Assembly (NCBI GenBank): GCA_029582265.1
Contig: CM055819.1
Location: 5,373,855-5,437,854, forward strand
DNA: 64,000 bases
Reading direction: 5' to 3'
Source of the DNA: Zoroaster sp. YZ-2022
Lineage: Eukaryota > Echinodermata > Asteroidea > Forcipulatida > Zoroasteridae
The notes beneath the pieces are model-generated. The model was given only the letters and a program-made list of their open reading frames with translations. It made no database searches and was not told where the DNA came from. The translations under genes and the position numbers were made by a program. This document shows positions 1 to 12,800 of the stretch, in pieces (the stretch's first letter is position 1; each line of letters starts with the position of its first letter).

Positions 1-271
1 CTAGAGGTCTTTATCCTTTGGTATAAACCAAGAATAAAACTTGTTTTTTCCCCTATTTTTTAAATGCCCATGCTTTCAAAATCTAAATACTAAGATATTT
101 TTGTTCAACAATCCAATCCCCTCACCTGCCCTCCTTCCAAAAAATTGTACTTCTATGTTTTTGAACATCTTTCATTGAGTATAACAAGTTTTTGTACCTG
201 AAAATGACTTGTCTTTTTCACCGTTTCATTGTTAATCCTTGAATGTAAATAGAGGCAATAGCCCATGCTTT

Positions 272-643
272 CCTAAGGGAGGAGGGGCCAAAGTCATGGT
301 ACAGCCAAGCCTTTGAGAAACCCGGCCAGGCCTATGGGCCTATATAATCCCCTAGCTGAGCACAAAAGACCCTTTACTAATGAATAGATCTCAAATAGCT
401 CTTATTGTTAACGCAGACTTGACCGACACCTCAGCTGTGTTTCGTTCACAACTTCAGCCATTATAATGAGCTCTACTTGGCTGGGCTAGGCCCTCCAGAA
501 CTACAGGTTATGTTGATTGGCAGGTACTGTATTGTTACAGGATTAGGACTCAGAAAAGACAGATTAGGAGGCCAGGTACCCAAGGCCTGGCTGGGCTTCT
601 CAAAGGCTTGGCTGTACCATGACTTTGGCCCTCCTCCCTAAGG
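272..643. mobile_element. Non-autonomous TIR element (CCTAAGGGAGGAGG ends)
   Basis: The left arm 272-333 and right arm 582-643 are long imperfect inverted repeats. Both carry the segment around CCAAAGTCATGGTACAGCC and its complement. No coding capacity is seen. A related, diverged half copy lies at about 10799-11000 in a TBL3 intron. The superfamily is not determined. Confidence 0.65.
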
Positions 644-856
644 AGGTGTTTAATACCCTGGTGACAGCGGTTCCCCCCCCCCCCCCCCCAGGGTCCCCAT
701 TACATGGGTCATGCACTGAGGCAGATAGGGTAAATATTTGTAGCCATAGAAAACAAAAAAACCTCGAGTTGGACACGGCTTCCGTGTACAAAATTTGCCG
801 GGAAATGAAACCGACGAACTGTGTAACATTTCTTGTGTGGTCTGGTTTGTTTGTAG

Positions 857-3800
857 GACAACAGTGTGCGGGTATGGTGTATGGATCCATCCTCAGGGGC
901 AGTGTACTGTGTAGCAATAGGCAAAGGACATACCCACTCAGTTGGAGCTTTGACCACTGCAAGGTAAATGTCAGCTCAGTCACATTTATTTCCATTTGTA
1001 ACTATATCAACAATCACAATGAAAGTCAAAAATATCATTTTGGTTTGCGGTAACACCATGTGTTTATCTCAACTATCTCAACTATGTGAAGTGAAGGTTC
1101 TGAACCATGGGGACTTCACAGGGAGAACCATGAGAATAATAATAATAATAATAATGAAACTTATAAAGCGCCATCTATCTAGAAACCTAATCCGAGGCGC
1201 TGGTGATATTGAAAAAGACACAAAGATATGGAACATTAGATAAAAACAAAGATAAATACATGAAACAAAACGCACAAAATTAACATTCATTATAAGCTTG
1301 CACAAAAAGGTGAGTTTTCAAGTTTTTTGAAAGAATTAAAATAGTCACACAGTCTTAAACTTTGTGGAAGAATATTCCAAAGGGAAGGGGCTGCAACAGA
1401 AAAAGCCCTATCCTCCATGTGGTACAGTAAGGAAGTTTTGGTTTGCTGAGCGTAGTCCACTGCGATTAGAGTTGTGAATGGTAAGAAGATCTTGAATATA
1501 GATCTTGAAGTCTCCATGGTTCTCCCTGAACCATATTCTCACTTAGCGACAGTTGAGATACGAGTTGTGCGATAAGGTTCTTTTCAGAAACCTGTTACCT
1601 CACTTAGCGATAGTTGAGATAAACACATGGTGTTACCGCAAACCAAAACGATATCAATACTCCACCATGCAAAGCCTCAAATCTTATACAGTAAAAATAA
1701 TTAGAGGATGTTTGTAGTAACACCATGATATAATCTCTCTTGAGTTGTACGCATTCTGACAAGAACCTGTGGGTTAACTCAACATTACGGTCGGTGTGCT
1801 CTGACCGTCGTCAGGAGAACGCCAGATTCTGGTGGGTGAAGCTGCTTAATCCCTGCAGCAGAATCCCTTTCAATACGACTTAAAATAGCAGACTTTCAAC
1901 AGGGCGTGGAATCGGGTGTCCTAGTTTAAGTTGAACACAGTCACTGAAAATTGCTGGCGTCATTTATGCAGCAGCAACGGTCATATGACCTTATCACGTG
2001 GGGCATTATTTTCAGTCACTGAGTTAATCTAAAACTAGCACTCCGATTCCATGCCCTGTTGATCGTGACGATATTGTCCCTTTGAGCCGGCTAAATGGAA
2101 TATACGCGCTGCTTTGATTTTGATAAGCCATGTCTTTACCAGATGTTAATGCACTCCCACGTGTTTCACCCAATCATCTCAACTTTCTTGGGCATTTATG
2201 AATAACGTATAAAAAAATCTTAGAAACTACAACATCAGTAAACTGTTTCACAATGCTGTAAATTATTTCGTTCAATAAATATTTGAAAGTGATTTACTCC
2301 TGAGTTGATTAACCCTAACTCCCTAGGCCCATTTGCTTACACATAACCTGAATCCTTCCTAACTCCCTAGGCCCATTTGCTTACACATAACCTGAATCCT
2401 TCCTAACTCCCTAGAGGCCCATTTGCTTACACATAACCTGAATCCTTCCTAACTCCCTAGGCCCATTTGCTTACACATAACCTGAATCCTTCCTAACTCC
2501 CTAGGCCCATTTGCTTACACATAACCTGAATCCTTCCTAACTCCCTAGGCCCATTTGCTTTCACATAACCTGAATCCTTCCTAACTCCCTAGGCCCATTT
2601 GCTTACACATAACCTGAATCCTTCCTAACTCCCTAGGCCCATTTGCTTACACATAACCTGAATCCCCCAAAATCCTTCAATAGTAAAGCAAGCACATGAC
2701 ATGTATGCACACATGTGTTTCTAATCTGTGATACATGTACATGGCCAGGTACCCTCCCTGCATGCATGGAGCAATAAACAGTTTCCACTGACCCAAGCAC
2801 TGACCTTGCAATCACTACAACAAACATGGATGTACATGTACCATGGAAAGGCAAGTATGCCTAATAACCTCAATCCTCCGAAATCCTTCACTTTAGCAAA
2901 GAGGATTTTGGAGGATTTGGGAAGGTTAGGGTTAATAATAATAATAATAATAATAATAATGTGTGGATTTATATAGCGCACGTGTCCACCAACTAACTGG
3001 TGCTCAAGGCGCATTATATCATTACCCCTGCTCATAAGGCTCATAAATCATTCCTGAAACCATCTCAGCTCCCTGGGGAGTATACAGCTCAATTGCTGTC
3101 ATTACAGCGCATATAGGGCTAATCAACCAACTCTGCCCTCACAGGTACCCATTTAACCCCTGGGTGGAGAGAAGCAATTATGGTTAAGTGTCTTGCTCAA
3201 GGACACAAGTGTCACGGCCGGGATTCGAACCCACATTCTGCTGCTAACACCAGAACTTGAGTCCGGTAAGCTAGACCGCTCGGCCACGACACGACACTGA
3301 ATGAAAATTAAATTTCTGTTTAAATATGGAATGCTTTATTAAAAGCAATTTTTTTGTCTAAAAAATTGTTTTAGGTTGTCCAGCAAGTTCTTTGTTAGTG
3401 GCAGCGAGGACTGTACAATCAAAATATGGGATATGCCGTCCACTCTGCCCAAGGAGAAGAACACTGCGCCTGTCCAGCTTCATGGGAGGTTCACTGAGCG
3501 TGCTCATGAAAAGGTTAGTGATTGGTCAACTCTTGAACCTCTAACCCTTCTTTGACTGCAACGGTCAAGTAAAAATGTAGATACAATTGCCAAGGTATAT
3601 CTAGTGCACTTAAAAGTCAAAAACTGGCAAACCTTACGTGTAGTAAGTACGAGGTCGAAATGAGTCGACCAGTTTTGGCTGGTTAAAGCATTGTCTGGTA
3701 TTGTTGAGGATGGTCAAATTGACAGTAAAAAAACAGTCACAAATGCCCCTGTGTACACATTTGGGTGAACAGTCAAAAACAGTCAGTTGACTGATTTTTG

Positions 3801-6800
3801 ACCACTATAGCTACTTGCCACTAAAGTTCAGCTACAGTAGGAGGGTTAAAGGGAAGGTACATCATAGGTCATGTTGACACTGCTTCTATGAATGTACTCG
3901 CTCTTAAGAAATAAGGTTTGCGGTAGCACCTTGTAACGATCACTTAAGAGATGTAATAAAGTGTTGGTTCTGAGAAGAGCTGGTGGTGAGTTAACTCGGT
4001 GTGTCTTCATGATCGTCTTCATGAGAATGCCAGTCTCTAGGTGTGGTACTCACTCTCATTGAATCAAGATAAACATTAAATACCCAACCTGTGAAAGCTT
4101 TAGTTTTTCACGCGTCGTTAATGAAAAATAATGAAAAATGCTTTCAGATTTTTCATAGTCATTCTGCTGTTGAATAGACCTTATATGCATATGACGTCGC
4201 AAACGGAAGGTCGCCCTCAATCAGAGGCTAGAGAAGGTCACTCATTGGTCATGTATGCGCACTGTACATGAACCAATGAGTGACCTTCTCTAGCCTCTGA
4301 TAGAGGGTGATATTCAGTTTGTGACATCATATGCATAAGGTCTATTATCATTCTGATAAACTTATTGGCAAATTGTTTAACTTTTAAAGCATTTTGTTAT
4401 CCTTTCCTTGAGTAAAATAGCAATGTTCTGATAAAAAAAAAAACATTTTCGGATATTGCAATCAAAATAGCAAAAAACCTGGGCAATGCATCTTACAGCA
4501 TTGTATTTCCTATTGAATATAACAATAATGTGAAATGGGAGAATTAAAAAAAAAACTAAGAAAGTTCAGTGAGGTCATTTTATTATTTCATTTTTGTACA
4601 GGACATTAATTCCGTTGCGATATCACCGAACGACAAACTTCTCGCCACTGGCTCTCAAGACCGGACGGCCAAACTATGGCACCTGGAGAGAGAGACAGTC
4701 GTAGGGTCATTCAGAGGTCACAGACGGGGTATCTGGTGTGTTCAGTTCTCACCAGTGGATCAGGTATGTTAGGGTGTCTATATTAATAATAATGTAATAT
4801 TATTAATTGGAGAAAGACTTGAGGAAAGTATAGATCATATGATTTGTTTACACTGTGCATGACCTTTAGAGTATCAGGGTGATTTCCTGCCCAGGCAAAA
4901 GTGTGTGTATTTGTATTCAGAGTTTGTACATTTTGTACTTCTCCACATAACATCATGATTTTAAAAACATTTTCAGATGAATACGATTTGTCGTGTAAAG
5001 TCAGTCAGTGCCTTATTAAAAATAAATGAAATTAAGAATCTTTCTGCAGATAACTCAAAATATCGGATTTGATGGTTTCTTGTCATAGACCAGTGTACAT
5101 TTTGTGCCCGGTGCCCGTTTGACCTTTGGGGGCTCCTTTGTATACATGTGATGTCATGGGTCACGTCGTCTGTTGAGAATAAGGTGTTGTGGTTTCCATT
5201 AGACCATGCCAACAATTGTATGAGGGATTTTCATTTTAAAAACAAAACAAAAAACAATTTGGAGGTTTGTTTGTTTTGTTATTTTACTGAACAGCAAGAA
5301 CATTTCTCTCAAAACAATCTCATTGGGGGGGTGGGGGATGTGCTAGTCAGTATATTGTCAGCGGGGTCATTTTTTATAAGGGGCTAATTTTTATAAGGGG
5401 AAGGGGGAAATAAACAGATTGGGAGCAGTCTAGACAAGGTTGATCAACAAGCTATTTTCTTTTATTAAATGGCCCTTCTTGCTGATCAAATTTTTTTTTT
5501 TAATTGATAACCATCAGGCCCTAGCAACCAGCTCCGCTGATGGGACAATTAAGATCTGGGCTCTGTCGGATTTCAGCTGTGTAAAGGTGAGCAAATTACT
5601 CCATTACTGTTTTTTAAATTTTTTTAATAGAAATATTTTGATGGATTCAAGATTTTACAGCTTAGCCAATGATATTGTACATTGAGGCCTGATTCCATCA
5701 GAATCCACACCACCATCATTGCCAAACATTTCTTCATATTATATTCGCTCAGTCCACATCTTAGCCCTCTAGCGGTGAATTTGCACCCAGTGTCTTGATG
5801 ATAGCCACTTTTGCGCCGTGTGAGCGTTGCGCATACACTTTATGTGCGTGCGCTTTATGTGCGTGCGCTTTATGTGCGTGCGCTTTATGTGCGTATGTTA
5901 TGGTACCACACGCGCATGTACTTCTACCAGGCAATGATCGCTGGAGATATTCCGCGCGTACGCGCATCAACAGCAAAATACGGCAAACGCAATGCACTAT
6001 CGCTGCCCTTTCGCCCACAGTGGTCTGACAACATGTGTGTCCTCAACAGCTCATGCACCGTGCGAATACTCATCTGCCGATTCATTTGTCTCGGGCACTG
6101 TAGTATTTTTTAAATTTAAATTTAACAAAAATATTTTAAATATTTTGTCCACTCTCAGCATTTTCAAGATAACTGAAAAAAATTGCTCAACAGTGATGGT
6201 TTTTGAGAGAAAAAAAATTCACACCAGCCACAGACCACCTCCCCACCTCCTGCAGACAGAATTTGGTTGCCCCTTTCAAACTATCTTTATAATATATGAA
6301 CTAATTTTTTCCCCAGACGTTTGAAGGTCACGATGCCTCGGTTTTGAAAGTCCTATTCCTGTCCAGAGGAATGCAGCTTGTATCTTGGTAAGTGAAACAC
6401 CTGAAGTGTTTCTTGAATTTGTAATAAATTCCCTTGGATAATTGTAATGCTTGTAGAGGGGTACATACCCGTGGTTATCGCCGCTAAAGCAATCATGCAT
6501 GAATGAAAAAAATTATCGCGATACTGTCCAAAATCTTGATGTATGTTTGCCGATATATCGTGGATGAAAAAAAAATTGATATCGCCCCAAGCTTACTCAT
6601 AGCTACGTACGCACTACTTTGATGGGGGTGACAAATTAACAACTTCCTGGGAAGGTTTTAAGAGAGTTTTTCTAGTCATTTGAACATAATTACATCCTGG
6701 GATAATCACATCCTGCAATTTACAAATTAAGACTTGTGGCTTTGCATGGTGAAAAGGATAAGTAAAGACTGTTTGCGGTGACACCATGTAGAAATTCTCT

Positions 6801-9800
6801 TTTGAGTGGTAAATAGTTCCGAATAGAACCGGTTGGTTGCAACTCAACATTTCAATCAGTATGCTTTTGAAGATGATCGAAATGTTGAGTTTTAACCAAT
6901 CGGTTCTTTTCAGAACTATTTACTACTCAAAAGAGAATTTCTACATGGTGTCACTTAGATTACAAATTATTTGACATTTTGTATTCAAGTGGCTCCGACG
7001 GCCTGCTGAAACTCTGGACAATCAAGACTAACGAATGCGTGAAGACGTTTGATGAGCACAGCCAGAAAGTCTGGGCATTAGCTGTCAACAGAGGGCAGGA
7101 TTTAGTCGTCAGCGGCGGAGGGGACTCCGATATCCTGGTCTGGAAGGTAACCACTTGATTATTTAGGGTTCCATACATGTGTTTAAAGGGACAATATCGT
7201 CACGATCAACAGGGCATGGAATCGGAGTGCTAGTTGTAGATTAACTCAGTGACTGAAAATAATACCCCACACGATAAGGTCATATTACCGTTGCTGCTGC
7301 ATAAATGAGCCAGTATTTCTCAGTCACTGTGTTCATCTTAAACTAGGACACCGATTCCATGCCCTGTTGAAAGTCGGCTTTGATCGTGATGATACTGTCA
7401 CGTTTCTATGGCGACTGGCTCCGGACATGTTTTGTCGCATTATGGTGACTTGTTGCAACACTAACAAAATAGCTCGGTGATTTTGTTAACATGACGCTGC
7501 GCTGCTAATTGAAACGGTCGCTAATAGCTAGTCATCAAAAGCCAAATAGGGTATATTCTTAAAGTGAAATTTGACTTGAACTCTCTTAGATTCTGTTCGG
7601 AGAACATATTGCGCTGATTGGCGCATGAGACACATGCTGACATGTGTGTTACCATGTGCGTTTACAGCATACGTATATAATGCATACTGTTTGTTTTAAG
7701 GGCCCTCACCATGTTTACGCATTGCCATGCAGTGACGCATAACCTCACCCCCCCCCCCTCATTCGTCCACTATTTTGTCATTTGGAGAGTAAGTCTGAGA
7801 ATACGGCATATTATTGTCAATTTCCATTAAATCGTGTACAGTGAATAATTTGACCATTTTTATGTTTTTTTATGATACAAAATTGATGCAAAATTTCACA
7901 GAAAAGTTGAAAGAAACTTCAAGATTTGATCTTCTTCCTTCTTTAGCAGTCTACTGAAGCAGCAGCATCATCTACCAGAGTCCGGCATTCGCCTGAAGAC
8001 GATCAGAGCATACTGATCGAAACGTCGAGTTGTATTCGCCGGTTCATCTCGGAACTAATTACTACTCAATTGAGAATTTCACATGATGTCACTGCAAACA
8101 GTCTTTACTTATCATTTTTGTTATCTTTGTAAACCCAGGATGTGACAGAGATTGAACATAAAGAGGAAATAGAGAAGGAAGAAGATCAAATCCTGAAGTA
8201 AGTTTCTTTCAACTTTTCTGTGAAATTTTGCATCATAAAGGACAAGTTGCATTCAGTATATTTTCACAAACGTCTGTATGAAGTGTAATCTCTCTCTCTA
8301 TAAATGTTGTTGCAAAATAACTAAATATTTAGTGGAAATAACTGTAAATAACAGCTAATTTTTTATAGATTGATAAAATTCTTGCGTCGGGTGATAAACA
8401 TTTTATCTGATTGTTGCCTTTACACCGACGTACATGTAATGCATAAAGCACTGTGCTTTCCGAGTATCTGTGGATACAGGCGACTCGGGCGGGATTCGAA
8501 CCCACGACCTCCTGCTTACTCGTGCAGATGTCTTAAAACCTCTCGACCACCGAGCTTGCCCGATGACAATTGGTTGTCTAGAATCCTACATGTATACAGA
8601 AGCAGGGACCGTGATATGTATAGATTGCTGAAATTCTTGCGTCGGGTTATAAACAATTGATTGGATTGTTGTCCTTACAACGACGTATGTATGAAGCACA
8701 GTTTACTCAATATCACTCTATAGCTTCATTCTTTATTCATTTTAAAATCAAATTTTCTACGATATTGGATAATCCGGCTAAACAACTTAATGAGGTGGAC
8801 AATAATTTATGGAATGATTTGTTGGTTTTTGACAGGGAGCAGGAGTTATCTAATTTACTCCATGAGAAGAAATATCTCAAAGCGATTGGACTTGCTATAA
8901 CTCTCAACCAACCATTCAGAGTACTAACAATCATGAAAAGTAAGTGAAATTATTGTTTTTAAAATTTCATCTCTCCTTTTAATTATTTATTATTTATTTA
9001 TTTTTGTATTTGTGATACGTTTGTTTTGGTATAAATTTAGTTGATGAAATAGGTTTGGAAGGAAAAGTTATAAAAAAAAAAAATTTTTAAACGTAAAATA
9101 AAAAATTATCACAATTTTACAAATTATCCAAACAGAATAATTGTCTGAATAACTGTGACTGCAAGGGTAAAAATCTGTCAAAATTTGATTGTATACTTAC
9201 CAAGGTATATCTAGTGCACTTAAAAATCGAATACTGTCAAACCTTGTGTAGTAAGTACATTTACAGGTCAACATGAGTTAAAATTTAAAAAAGCATGGTC
9301 TTGTATTGTTCAGGGTGGTCAAAATGACAGGCAAAACCAGTCAACAATGCCCCTGTGTGCACATTTGGGTCAACAGTCAGTTGACTGATTTTGACCACTA
9401 TAGCTGCTTGCCACAAAAGTTCAGCTACAATAGGAGGGTAAGATTTTTTTTTAAAAGAAAAAATCTGTGTTTACTGAAAAACAGTTTTCATGTTTTATTT
9501 CCTTCCCAATTTTTTTCATGAACGACATATCTTAAGAAACTGAAAACTTTCACAGGTTGGTTGTTTAATGTATATCTTGATTCAATGAAAGTAACCATAC
9601 TCATAGAATTGATTTTGTCAACATTACTGATGATGTAGTATTTGACGATGGTGGCGATAGATATTGTTTTTCGGTATACCATGTCACAATCTCTTCTTGG
9701 AAGAAGTGATGGCTCTGAGAAGAGCAGGTTGGTTTGTTTCTCAACGTTTCGACTAGTGCGCTCTAGCCGTCAGTTTCCTGATGACGGCCGGAGCACTCGG

Positions 9801-12800
9801 TAATAACATTACTAATGTTGTACCTTCCCTTTTAACACATGGAATATGACTCGGAATATATATTTTTAAAGATTTGTTTTTTCTTGACATCTCTGACCTA
9901 CAGACATCTTGGATGATCCAAATGGCAAAGAGAAACTTGAGAAGACAATGAAGAAGATGAGACAAGACCAGATAGGTGAGTGATGTCGGGTTTCCTAACA
10001 AGGGGCAGTTGGGGGGGGGGGGGGACATTTCCTCAGAATTTTAGAAAAAGATGGTTATAATTTTTCAGAAGGTGGTCTATCCAGTCAGTGACATCGTAGC
10101 CCTCTATTGGTATGAATGCACCCAGTCTCCTGGGTCCAGGGCAGTTTCTGGCACCATTTTCATGTGAATGTAGTCAATAGTAAAAGTCTGTCTGTCTATG
10201 AATGGTGGATAAGCTGTGTAGATAACAGTACCATGTACGGTTTAGATGCTATCACTGTTGAACTCGAGACAGACAAATCTGCAAAAGACGTGGACAGACG
10301 AACAACAAATGAGAAAATGTAACTAGGACACCAAGGTTTTGATTTCATATGTCATTCTTTTCTTCTGTTTTTGGATTCATGTTTCACTCACATTACTATA
10401 TGATCCATTTCTTGGCTCGGGAGCCCCTTGTGTTCAGTTACTTCGTCAAGTCCACGTTCAGCACCGATCGTGGGAACACTTGCACGACTGCAGGAAGTCT
10501 GTGGTCAGCGCCGACTCCGACCCCACTCTGAACTATAGGTGAACTCTTGTAACGCACAGCTAACGAAGACACGCCATCATGGGAGTTGCTTGTGTGTATT
10601 TGTTACTTCGTTCAGCACCGATTGTGGGAACACTTGCACTACTGCAAGAATAATTGCGCAGTCGTGCCTGGATTCCCCCAGGTACGGCGGAAGTCTGTGG
10701 TCAGTGCAGACTCTGAACTATATGTGAACTCTTGTAACTCATGGCTAACGCCATCATGTGACCATTTTCGTTACAATATTTGAACGATCAATCAACAGGA
10801 GGGTTAGGGAACACGGCCAAAGTCGTGGTACAGGAAAGCCGTTGAGAAGCCCGGCCAGGCCTGGGCTTCCCGGCCTCCTAATCTGTCTGTTGTGAGGCCT
10901 AATCCTTGAACAATACAGTACCTGCTGGTTCACCCAAGCCGGGCTTCTGGAGGGCCTAGCGGAGTTCCTGCCCAGCCAGGCAGAACTCATTATCTGTGGC
11001 TTTTGTTACGGGCCTAGTGATACTAAAAGGGTACATTTTATGCCCACAATAGCGGAGTTTCCTTTGAAGTCTCCGCCAAATGTAGTCAGTTTTGGGCTAG
11101 GCCGTCCAGAAGCCCGGCGAAGATATCCTTTGATATCCTTTCCCTCAATAAATTTGTTTCTTGTGTTGATAGAGTCCGTGCTAGGCTTCTGCAAACACTG
11201 GAACACCAACTCCAAGCACTGTCACACAGCACAGACTGTCATCGCTATCATTCTCAGACAGCTCACCCCGGATGACCTCATGACCTTTACCACAATGCAG
11301 CAGACTCTGGAAGGCTTGATCCCATACACAGGTATTCATTCGTCTGGGATAAGGATTGACCTGTGGCCATTTACCACTTATCCACATTAACCCTAACCTT
11401 CCCAAATCCTCCCAAATCCTCTTTGCTAAAGTGAATGATTTTGAAGGATTGAGGTTACATGCTACATGCTCTTTGCTAAAGTGAAGGATTTTGGAGGATT
11501 GAGGTTATTAGGCATACTTGCCTTTCCATGGTACATGTACATCCATGTTTGTTGTAGCGATTGCAAGGTCAGTGCTTGGGTCAGTGGACACTGTTTATTG
11601 CTCCATGCATGCAGGGAGGGTCCCTGGCCATGTACATGTATCACAGATTAGAAACACATGTGTGCATACATGTCATGTGCTTGCTTTACTACTGAAGGAT
11701 TTTGGAGGATTCAGGTTATGTGTAAGCAAATGGGCCTAGGAATATGATTGTATTCTAAAGTTATGTTCAAACTTGTGCTTGTTTCTGCTTCCGACTTGCA
11801 GAGCGTCATTTTGAGCGGATGGATCGTCTTCTGCAGCAGGCAATGTTTGTGGAGTACACATGGCAACGAATGAGACGAGCCACTGGACCTGTCGATGATA
11901 GGTAGGTTGAATCTGGGCTAATTTTCCTCTAGGGGAGATGTTATATATTCATACAGATATGCTTTGACGAAATGGCAACCATTGTCTGTTTCCCTGAGGG
12001 TATGGTGAAGATCAGTAATAATAATAATAATAATAATGTGTGGACTTATATAGCGCACGTATCCACCAACTGAGTGGTGCTCAAGGCACATTATATTATT
12101 AACCCTGCTCATAAGGCTCATAAATCTTTCCTGAAACCATCTCAGCTCCCTGGGGAGTATACAGCTCAATTGCTGCCATTACAGCGCATATAGGGCTAAT
12201 CAACCAACTCTGCCCTCACAGGTACCCATTTAACCCCTGGGTGGAGAGAAGCAATTATGGTTAAGTGTCTTGCTCAAGGTCACAAGTGTCACGGCCGGGA
12301 TTCGAACCCACATTCTGCTGCTAACACCAGAATTTGAGTCCGGTAAGCTAGACCGCTCGGCCACAACACTCCACACAAGTATACCATCACGCAGACCTGT
12401 GATTTCTCAGGATTTTTTCCTGATATCAGGATTGTTTACAAATCTTCCTTTGCCTCAAAATGTTCTTAAAAGTGGTGAAGTAGCTACCAAGGAATGAAAG
12501 AAGTAGCCTGTATTGTGTCCAAGTAGCCTGTATTGTGTCTAGTTTCTTGTTTGTGAGGGATGCGGAGAGTCTGAAAATCCTCCAAAATGAAACATCCAGC
12601 GCCCCCATTTCATAGCGCTGCTTACCGGTAAGCAAATTTTTGTGCTAACTATAGCAGAAAAGTTGTTTAAGCATAAGCTTAAATTTAGGTTGAGATACGA
12701 GTTGTGTGATAAGGTTCTTTTCAGAACCTGTACCTCAGCTTTGCGATAGTTGAGATAAACACATGGTGTTATCGCAAACCGAAACGATATTCCACCATGC

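Noticed and set aside
2309..2670. CRISPR-like regular direct repeats
   Set aside because: The units abut without unique spacers, derive from a transposon end, and the genome is eukaryotic.
8480..8570. Functional tRNA gene
   Set aside because: The tRNA-like head lacks a convincing cloverleaf and is attached to a SINE body; the same reasoning applies to the heads at 3204-3295, 12280-12370 and 21881-21965.
11466..11739. Recurrent ORFs with [10 protein letters not shown] and related peptides at 2.6, 11.5, 16.2, 19.7 and 23.3 kb
   Set aside because: They fall in both strands of the family A MITE; the frames differ between copies and have no coding signature.
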